A model generated the notes under the pieces. The model was not told where the DNA came from. It searched no databases and saw only the letters and a program-made list of their open reading frames with translations. Of a stretch of 64,000 nucleotides of DNA, positions 56,760 to 64,000 are shown piece by piece; the stretch's first letter is position 1; each line of letters opens with the position of its first letter. The position numbers and the translations under genes are program-made. The stretch spans positions 1,456,060 through 1,520,059 of the forward strand of contig QEOQ01000274.1 in assembly GCA_010279815.1 (NCBI GenBank), in the 5' to 3' direction. Origin of the DNA: Brachionus plicatilis. Lineage: Eukaryota; Rotifera; Eurotatoria; Ploima; Brachionidae.

Positions 56760-59700
56760 TTAACCGAAATAACTGCTGATAAATTGTTCGTATTCTTTTT
56801 GAAGCTGGACAAACTCATCGTTTAAATCTTTGAGGAATAAAAGCCTTAAATATTTGTCTGGTGAGTCTGGATCAACTTGATATTTTAGTTTTAATTTTGA
56901 AATAATCGATCTAACACTTAGATTCAATGAGCCAAATGAATCGGGCGGATTTGACAGATATTTGCCGAAATCATTGCATCCTTATAAAAATAAAAAGTGA
57001 ATTTTTGTCTGAATTTAACTTAAATTTAATTTTATTTGAATTTTAAAAAAATGCTTTTTTTACTTGATAAAACATCAATAGTCTTATTCAAAACTTCTTT
57101 ACATGATTCTAAACTTAATTCCCAATTAGCTTTATTAATCAAATTTCTGAACGCCTTTAACAATAATGAAAAATATTTTTCACTCGATTCATGATTTAGC
57201 TCTACGGACATATTATTATTTGTATCGTCTGTCTGAGAAATAAATCTAACTATTTCGGCATAGCTCCAGTAAACTTGCCAATCAGTGACTACCAATGATG
57301 AAATACGGCCAAAAAGTTCCAAAACTTTTTTTTTGTACTTAAATATTGACTCATTATGAGCATCGTTAACTTTTTTTTCAAAAGCTGTACAAAATGCTTT
57401 AAGAACATCCACATCGACATACTTTTGCTTTAGATCGAGCAGTCGATTATATGCTTTGATGGCCTCATTAAAATATCCACAATCAATACTTGTCTAAAAA
57501 AAAATTTAAAAATATATCAAACGATATATTTTTCTACTACCCATAAATAATTTTCCCAAATTTTCCAATTTTCGTAATCATACTTGATTGCTTCTTGGAA
57601 GACAAAATGAGCTTTATCTTTTTGACCAAGTTTAGTGTATGAAGCGGCCAAATTGTTCCATGTTTCATGATTCTAAAAAAAGAAACGCTAGAAGCATTCT
57701 AAATTAAAATGTCTAAGAAACCTCAGGGTCTAAATTGGTGCACACTCTAAATGCCTTAACAGCAGTTTGCCAATTTTCGGATCTAAAAGCCGCATTTCCA
57801 AGCATAAACCAAGCATCATACTTAACCAAATAAAGTATTTATTTTTAAATTACCTAAAAATTACTTGTAAATAATTAATTCCAAGAGATTTTTCAAAATT
57901 AGTGATAGCTTCATCATACTTAACACAATAAAAATTTATTGTTTCTAAAATATTCTTCAAAAAAAATTACTTTTTGCAAATAAAATAAATGCTTAGCCAA
58001 GACTCTGTAGGCTCTGGCTGATTTTCCTTTTGATAGTTCAATTGCCTTATTAAAATATTCCAACTCTCTGGTCACTTCGCCTAATGAACAGTACAAATCA
58101 GGTGTTTCTTTGATCTCAAGTTGTTTGCAGATCATTTGTTCTGCCTTTTTTAAATTTAATATAATAAAATCTCTTTTTAATAAAATTACTTGATCTCGTT
58201 TATCAAGTGCAATTAAACATTTAATTGCATCATCCCACATTTTCAGACTGGTATAAATCTCTAAGCTACTATTAATTAGTCCAATTTGCATATAAAATTT
58301 ACAAAGCTCTTGCTAACAAAAAAAAATTTAATCAATTATTCAATGGATTTATTTTTACTAACCAATACAGTCCAGAATGACTGATACGCCACCGAATAAA
58401 AGTATTGATATCTGAAATTTGAGTCCGGTTTGTCATTTGGTTGACGATAGTGATCGACCAAATTCTTTAGTTAAAAAAAATTGAGATTTAATTTTAGACA
58501 ATTTTAATTTTTCACCTCTAATTGCTGTAAAGAACGCTCCATTCGTCTCACACTGTCAACTTCAAGTTTTGTTCTCATGAGCAGTGTGCTAGCTTGCACA
58601 CACCAATTTGACGGAATTGACAAAATAAGCTAAAAATAAATGATATAAAAGACAACTTTCTAAAGAACTTGTGCAAAAATTCTAAATATAAACTTAAAAA
58701 AACAGAATAGTTAAATTTTAAATATCTAAAAGACTTTGGAAGCCATTTTTTTACAAGACTTGATAAAATATTAGTAGAAAAAGTATATTTCTAAATTTTG
58801 TAAATAAATGTTTACTTTAAAAATAAAGAAAAAATAAAGTTTTCATAATAATTTTTAGGCCAAAGTTTTTTAGTAGTTTAAGAATTTGAATTAGGAAAAT
58901 TTTGAAAGGAATAAAGGTATTTGAGGTTGTTTATAAGTCAATTTTAGGACTTAAAGGCTTAATACTAGCATTTAAAAAAAATCGTTTTCAAAGAATTTTT
59001 TTAAGTTCATAAAATCAAAAAGTCAAAAATTAAGTTTTTGAGTAAAAAAGTATGTCTATATTTTATAATATCTATATATCAATCGCAAAATTATTTCCGC
59101 TTTATCCGTGTCAATTTTTTCATTTTTTTTAAATCTTAAGCACCAGCATTATAAAAAACAATTTACAACATTAAAAATTCTATTTTTTTTATTATTATTA
59201 TTATTTATATCAATAAACGCCTTAAGGTTGGTGTAAAAAAATAATATTTAAAAAAAATTATAATGCTTGTCTTTTGTATGAGACTTTATCATATTTTTAT
59301 TTTATTTTTGTAAAGCTTGTTAAAAACTATTATTTTACACGTCTCGTATACTTTCATCACTATACTTTTATCACGGATATTAATTTTGATAATTTCGTCA
59401 CACGTGATAAAATTATTATAATTTGAAATGTTAAAAATAACACGAGTCATTTTTTAGAATTATTTTTTTGTAATTATTACACACTATATTTATATAAACT
59501 TAGGTTCTACATTTTTTTAATTAAAAAGTATATTTCTAAAATGTCAAATCATTATGCAGTAAATACTGAGTATGTTCATAACAATTGTTATAAAGCCGAA
59601 TTTGAAGAAGACGGAAATCCCAACAAAAAAGGATTACATTTAATGGCTGATGGGTTCTTAATGAAGAAACAAAGAGCGACTAAAGACGGTCAAAATTGGA

Positions 59701-61364
59701 GATGTAAGGCTGGTAAATGTCCAGCATCTATTACGTTAAATAAAAATGGAGAAGTAACTTATTATGTTAAACATGTAGTCACTGATGAACATCAACCATT
59801 AAGTGAACATACTTTATGAATTAGATGTAAAGAAGAAAAAGAAATCTAACGAAGAAGAAGATAAATCAGACTCTGAAGATGATAGTGGCAGCGATTCTGA
59901 TGATGAGTAATACAAAATTAACACATGAAAACTAATTAATTTCAATTAAAAATAAAACATACTTTTGACACGATAGCTTTTTTTTTTATTTTATAATATG
60001 ATAATTCTATCATGACGTGATAAAAGTATACGTGATGGAAGTATACCAAACCATTTTACATACTTAAAAAATTTACTTACTTCAATTAGTGAACTCATTT
60101 CTTCCTTTGTTAACTCGTGTTTAGGATTATTCTTATAAAAATCGAACATAGAACAAAATAGAACAACTTGCTCTAATTGTGAAATGATTCCTCGACTTTC
60201 TTCCAATTCTTTCTCTTGTTCAGGATTAGATATTTTAATCTTATTCAATACAGTATCATCATTTAGAGCAAAATCTTTGGGTAATTCACTCAAATTTAAA
60301 TCTTTGTTTAAATAATTCAAATTTCTAAAGTCCAAATTTTCGTCATTTTTAACTTTAGCAAAAAGTTGAGCTAAATCTTTTTGCTGATACTTTGTTCTTT
60401 TACCAAACACGCCGACCAATTCAATGTCCAAATAAGCTAGTTGTATCGCTTTTTTAAAACACTCTTGACCCATTGTCCAGTTATAGCTTTGGTAATAAAG
60501 ATGGCCTGCTTCAAGATTAAATACAATTGTAGCCACTCTATGTAAAACTAGTTAATAAATTCGATTTTTAAATAGATTAAAAATTTTACTTGAAAATTTT
60601 TTCACTATGAGTTTTTAGCAAACAAATATCTGACTGTAGATCAAAAAACTCATTCATTTTTAATAAAATTTTTTCAAACATTTCTTTCAGAGTCGACGAT
60701 TTTTCCTCAAATAATTGTTGATACAAAAAAATTAATCTGAGAGACCACCAGCATGACAATTTGCTTTTATCTGTAATTTTTTCATAATGATCCAAAAATA
60801 TTAGTTTTGAAAGCAACAATAAGTGGGAACATTTAACTGTTTGAAAAAGGGTTTCACCATCAAGGTTCAATAATGCCCTGCAAGTTTCTTGATATTTTTC
60901 AAATTCCTATCAAAATTTTATAATTTTATTTAAAAAAAAATAATTCAAATTACTTCGCTGTTCAAATCAAAATGGTTTATTAAATTTAAGACAGTCAGAG
61001 AGTCGCTAGGATTTCCGAGATCTAATTTTTTTATTTCTGAAGTTAAAGTAGAAAATTGGACCGGAACTGGACCGAGCCAGTTAATATAAGCAAACGACTG
61101 AAGACAAGAAATACCCATTGATAGTGCTTCATTTAAACCTAAACTGTCAATTTTTGAACCAACAAAACTTTTTAGTTCTCCCATTAACTGGTCATTATCG
61201 GAAGATTGTGAGAAAATTTGTTTCGAAAAAGTCACAAATTCATTAAAAATTGGAATGTTCTTTAGTATATTTAAATAATTATTTTGCGTTAGATTTGGAT
61301 AAGATTTTGTCTGACGGAAATCATCATTTTCCTTAAAATCAATTTCACAGAGTAAAGAAAGCAT
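56760..61364 (-). CDS. TTC27: Tetratricopeptide repeat protein 27
   Basis: TPR-repeat protein, conserved in eukaryotes and reported as a Hsp90-type co-chaperone. Exons on the minus strand: 60954-61364, 60590-60906, 60081-60537, 58516-58629, 58363-58464, 57971-58312, 57865-57918, 57722-57820, 57541-57672, 57064-57493, 56760-56980; 892 residues with every junction in phase. Recognised segments: LAYLDIELVGVFGKRTKYQQ, LELNDDT-type LALNDDTVLNKIKI, WCVQASTLLMRTKLEVDSVR, LEIYTSLKMWDDAIKCL, SARAYRVLAKHL, TPR blocks with AWFMLGNAAFRSENWQTAV, WNNLAASYTKLGQKDKAHF and WKIWENYLW, FNEAIKAYNRLLDLKQKYVD and LELFGRISSLV. Intron 3 is 1.45 kb because it houses the FLYWCH element; the other introns are short. 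The C-terminal region is diverged. It starts 121 bp downstream of mRPS34. Confidence 0.93.
59332..60060 (+). mobile_element. FLYWCH-encoding element with terminal inverted repeats and 8-bp target duplication
   Basis: In TTC27 intron 3. The body is 59340-60052. The ends are inverted copies: GTATACTTTCATCAC plus TATACTTTTATCACG on the left, CGTGATAAAAGTATAC plus GTGATGGAAGTATAC on the right. ATTTTACA flanks both sides (59332-59339 and 60053-60060). It carries the FLYWCH ORF below, but no transposase. The right end lies only 20 bp from the TTC27 exon 3 donor. The outermost 6 bases of the two ends agree poorly, so the exact edges are uncertain. Confidence 0.7.
59541..59819 (+). CDS. Small FLYWCH-type zinc finger protein (possibly frameshifted)
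   Basis: 92-residue ORF, no introns, antisense to TTC27. From about residue 33 it reads LHLMADGFLMKKQRATKDG, NWRCKAGKCPASITL, NKNGEVTYYVKHVVTDEHQ: the FLYWCH pattern (aromatic/Gly start, W-x-C, C-P-A, H-x(5)-H). FLYWCH domains bind DNA and occur in Mutator-like transposases and in domesticated regulators. A stop follows at 59817-59819, but the next frame continues with LYELDVKKKKKSN and an acidic end (SEDDSGSDSDDE) to a stop at 59908-59910. A one-base deletion near 59812-59818 would explain this. So the ancestral protein was about 123 residues with a Lys-rich then acidic tail, and this copy may be impaired or the base may be an assembly error. Confidence 0.6.
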   Translation: MSNHYAVNTEYVHNNCYKAEFEEDGNPNKKGLHLMADGFLMKKQRATKDGQNWRCKAGKCPASITLNKNGEVTYYVKHVVTDEHQPLSEHTL

Positions 61365-61485
61365 TTTTTCTAAAAAAGATAAAATTTACAATTAATAGTC
61401 GAATTTAAAGTAAGGAGATTAATTTCCTTTATTTGATGAAATAAACTGATTTTATTTAAAAGTCTTTTTTGATTTATTTTACAAA

Positions 61486-62037
61486 TTATTCATAAGTCGC
61501 ATGGGAGAAAGGAGAATTTGTTCGAATGTTCAATGGTAGTTTTAATTCATTTTCATCAAATTGGATATTTTTTTCTTTTGCTTCTTGTACCAACATTTCT
61601 TTAAGCAATGGTGGTAAATCGACAAATTTTGAGGCTTTAGTTGGTTCACGCCACTTTTGACCTAAAGAAAGCGTTCTCTCAAGGAAAAATTTTTCCTCTT
61701 CTTTAGCAATCAGTTGAAAATCTTCTTTAAATCCAGGTATTTCCATATTGCCATAATGTCCACCACGGAAAACAACATCAGCTTTAAAAACGCCGCGTCT
61801 TAAGTATTCATCAGACATGTCTGCTTCAAAATCGGTCAATACATAATAAGTTACCTCTAGAAAAAGAATGTATTTAAAAAATTTGATAAAAGTTTTCATT
61901 TAAGTACCTGGATAGCGTTTGTATGTTTCTCGTGTAAACATGCGGCCGACACCGAAATTTTTGAGCTTTAAACATATTTGAGGCAGTGATTTACCTAAGA
62001 ATCGGCCTGCTCTACCAACATACTCAATTTTGGACAT
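61486..62037 (-). CDS. MRPS34: Mitochondrial small ribosomal subunit protein mS34
   Basis: Metazoan-specific mitoribosome component. Two exons on the minus strand, 61908-62037 and 61486-61856, joined in phase 1; 166 residues. Identity rests on IEYVGRAGRFLGKSLPQICL, KLKNFGVGRMFTRETYKRYP and the fit to insect mRpS34, then YLRRGVFKADVVFRGGHYG, IPGFKEDFQLIAKEEEKFF and FVDLPPLLKEMLVQEAKEKN. The C terminus NIRTNSPFSHATYE is short and not conserved. The N terminus is rich in Gly and Arg but no classical presequence is clear. ATG at 62037 is the first in-frame start, followed by a Ser-Lys-Ile. Same strand as TTC27 with 121 bp between them. Confidence 0.88.
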
Positions 62038-62730
62038 TATTGAATTATTATAAAATTTTATTACTAAGTCTCAGTTTTTAAAAGTCTAAATTATTGTATA
62101 CACATATTAAAAATTATAAACATGTTTTTTTTGCGTTCATTTCAAAAAAATCTTAACTTTACGAAATTTAAAAAAAATTGGCTCTAAAGATAAAAGTAAC
62201 TATATAAGCTAAAGTTCTATTTTTCACTGAGAATTAGGTTGTTGTTAGTGCCGAATAAAAAATGGGAGATTACTCTGTTTTCAAATCGTTCTTTTACAAG
62301 CATTAAAAAATTATTTTTTTATACAATCATGATATTTATGTCAAAAGTTGAAGTCAAGTCAAACTTTGACTTTTAACGATTCTGACTTTAAAGCTTGACT
62401 TTTGACCAACTCTGATTTATGTCTATGATCTTTATTAAATAACTTTTATTAATTTTTATTTTAAAGGATTTAATTTACTTTCTAAAATGCTTTATAAGAT
62501 AAATGTTTTTGTTGGATATTATTTTTTATTATTATTTTTTATTTCATTTTTGAAAAGAAAGCCGAACCAAAAGTTCTAAGTCGATTTCCGGCACTTTAGT
62601 TCATAATATTTTAGGTTTAGACTGATTCTTTTTGTTATTATCTATTAGTATATCTTTATTGAAACAAGCACAATCAGATTAAAAATAAAAATCGTACAAA
62701 AGCTGTTCTTCCTGAAAATAAAAAATGCTA
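62038..62730. other. Spacer upstream of mRPS34 with an A-family end
   Basis: About 690 bp. Includes AAGTCAAGTCAAACTTTGACTT and an A-family right end GACTTTTGACCAACTCTGA at about 62396-62414. No gene; the mRPS34 promoter should lie at 62040-62200. Confidence 0.55.
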
Positions 62731-63614
62731 TTAGGTTGTTTAATAAGTTTTTTCGTCGATTTTTATATGAAAAAATCTCATCAAAGATTAAACTTTTTTT
62801 ATGCAATATATATATATAAGATTATATGTTCGCTTTTTAAATTTCTAAATAATTAACTAAATAAAAATGTATGACAAAAAAATGCATATCCGCCATTGCA
62901 TGTTATTCAAGTTTAACGAAGGAAAAAATGCGACAGAGGCTACCAAATCGATTTGTTTGGTATATGGCGACGACGCTCTGACTGTTCGCACTTGTCAAAA
63001 TTGGTTTGCTAGATTCAAAGCTGGAGATTTCGACCTCAATGACAAAGAACGCGTTGGGAGAACCGTCGAAGCTGATGACGCGTGTTTGGTGGGATCAGAA
63101 GGGTATAATCTATTATGAGCTACTGCAACCCAAGCAAACGATAACCGCAGACCTTTATTCACAACAATTGATACGTTTGAGTCACGCTTTGGAAACAAAA
63201 CGGCCACACAGAGCTAAAGGAGAGCGAAAAGTGATTCTTTTACACGACAACGCTAGGCCACATGTTGCAAAAACGACTCGGAACACGATAGAGAATCTAG
63301 GCTGGGAAGTCTTATCTCACCCAGCTTATTCACCAGACTTAGCTCTTTCAGATTACCATTTGTTCCGATCCATGCAGCACTTCTTCAGTGAAAAAAGTTA
63401 CTAAGACTTGGAGGAAATCAAAAATGACATCAGTAAATATTTCACCTCAAAACCAGCCAGCTTCTACGAGCGAGGGATCAAAATGCTGCCAGAAAAATGG
63501 GAGATGTGTATTTCTAGCGAAGGAAATTATTTTAGTGACTAATTATATTTTATTTTAGTTTTTATAAATAAATAAAGTCTAGAAAAAAACGAAAAAACTT
63601 ATTAAACAACCTAA
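62731..63614 (+). mobile_element. Mariner transposon, internally deleted
   Basis: Terminal inverted repeats start TTAGGTTGTTTAATAAGTTT and are identical over 26 bases at both ends, with TA on each side (62729-62730, 63615-63616). The element is 884 bp against about 1.3 kb for a full mariner. The N-terminal ORF 62867-63118 has IRHCMLFKFNEGKNATEATK and NWFARFKAGDFDL (helix-turn-helix part), joined by a deletion of about 400 bp to VWWDQKGIIYYELL (in the next frame). The first catalytic Asp region is lost. HDNARPHVAKT and SPDLALSDYHLF, with the remaining catalytic Asps, are kept, then a stop at about 63402 precedes DLEEIKNDISKYF and a C terminus. Non-autonomous; could be mobilised only in trans. 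Confidence 0.92.
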
Positions 63615-64000
63615 TAAATTAGACTTATAATACTTTTAAATTTATATCCTGTCAAACAATAAATGGGGTTTAAATTTAAAAAGAAAACCTTTAAAAATCT
63701 TTAGTTGGATCCAGAGTTGTTTAAAAAACACCAGTCTCAAGTCAAGTGGAAGTTCGGACTTGGATTTAACTCTTACTGACTTTAACTTTAACTAGGCCGC
63801 CAGATTAACTACCTGGAACGACAAAAATTCATGTTGTTCGGACTTTTTTTATTTAAAAAATTTATAAGTCTGGACTTATACTCTCTCCAATAAAAATTAA
63901 TAATAAATTAAAAAAATATTTTAATCGGGCATATTTTGGGCTTCCATTATTTTAACAATTTTGACGTTAATTTACGTAGCATATTTTAGTCTAATGAAAA
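63615..64000. other. Right-end spacer with an A-family element end
   Basis: From about 63711 a family A left end CCAGAGTTGTTTAAAAA is followed by CAGTCTCAAGTCAAGTGG and, at 63795-63835, a diverged copy of the GGCCGCC/TGGAACGACAAAA module. The right end of this copy may lie beyond the window. No gene. Confidence 0.55.

Noticed and set aside
1..64000. tRNA genes, rRNA genes, CRISPR arrays or bacterial-type operons
   Set aside because: No tRNA B-box with a matching cloverleaf, no rRNA stretch and no spaced direct repeats were seen by eye. The spliceosomal introns exclude a bacterial origin. A tRNA scan was not possible.

Overview
This is an AT-rich (roughly 75% or more A+T) eukaryotic contig whose genes have many short introns, typically 45-60 nt, with GT..AG ends. 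Exon-by-exon reading gives conserved animal proteins. Two are specific to motile cilia (DRC1, ZBBX), and there are also a Golgi tyrosylprotein sulfotransferase, CDC14 and GPR137. The window therefore comes from a ciliated metazoan with compact genes and AT-rich spacers. A monogonont rotifer is my best guess, but the sequence alone does not prove the taxon. Exon boundaries were derived by eye from splice-site phase and remembered family conservation; no alignment was run.

Layout. 0-1.1 kb: 5' part of SLY1/SCFD1 (-). 3.8-6.2 kb: GPR137-like membrane protein (+), convergent with ribosomal protein eS27 (-). 7.4-9.2 kb: pyruvate kinase (+). 9.6-12.5 kb: ZBBX and the ATP synthase epsilon subunit (+). 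14.7-15.6 kb: single-exon TPST (-). 17.4-19.7 kb: ten-finger C2H2 protein (-). 23.2-33.2 kb: CDC14 phosphatase (+), whose two giant introns hold nested repeats, a LINE fragment and a 301-base assembly gap. 33-38.8 kb: gene desert with transposon relics. 38.9-39.7 kb: single-exon orphan gene with a putative acylation signal. 41.3-42.0 kb: frameshifted ORF pair of unknown identity. 42.2-49.8 kb: head-to-tail PSMD8, MED6 and DRC1 (+). 49.9-54.7 kb: tandem pair of SLC35B3-type PAPS transporters (-). 56.8-62.0 kb: TTC27 and mRPS34 (-), with a small FLYWCH-encoding element nested in a TTC27 intron. 62.7-63.6 kb: internally deleted mariner.

Functional links. Most genes are unrelated housekeeping genes. 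TPST consumes PAPS in the Golgi, and the two SLC35B3-like genes would import it, but they lie about 34 kb apart and the co-location may be chance. Several same-strand neighbours are close (PSMD8-MED6 185 bp, MED6-DRC1 256 bp, mRPS34-TTC27 121 bp, ZBBX-ATP5F1E 275 bp), and DRC1 and its neighbour converge with only 62 bp between stop codons.

The richest unexplained content is repetitive. It includes several foldback/MITE-like families; the clearest are a 357-bp element with a perfect 9-bp target duplication and the FLYWCH element with an 8-bp duplication. There is also a LINE copy with a fold-back 5' junction and a cluster of palindromes in a CDC14 intron.
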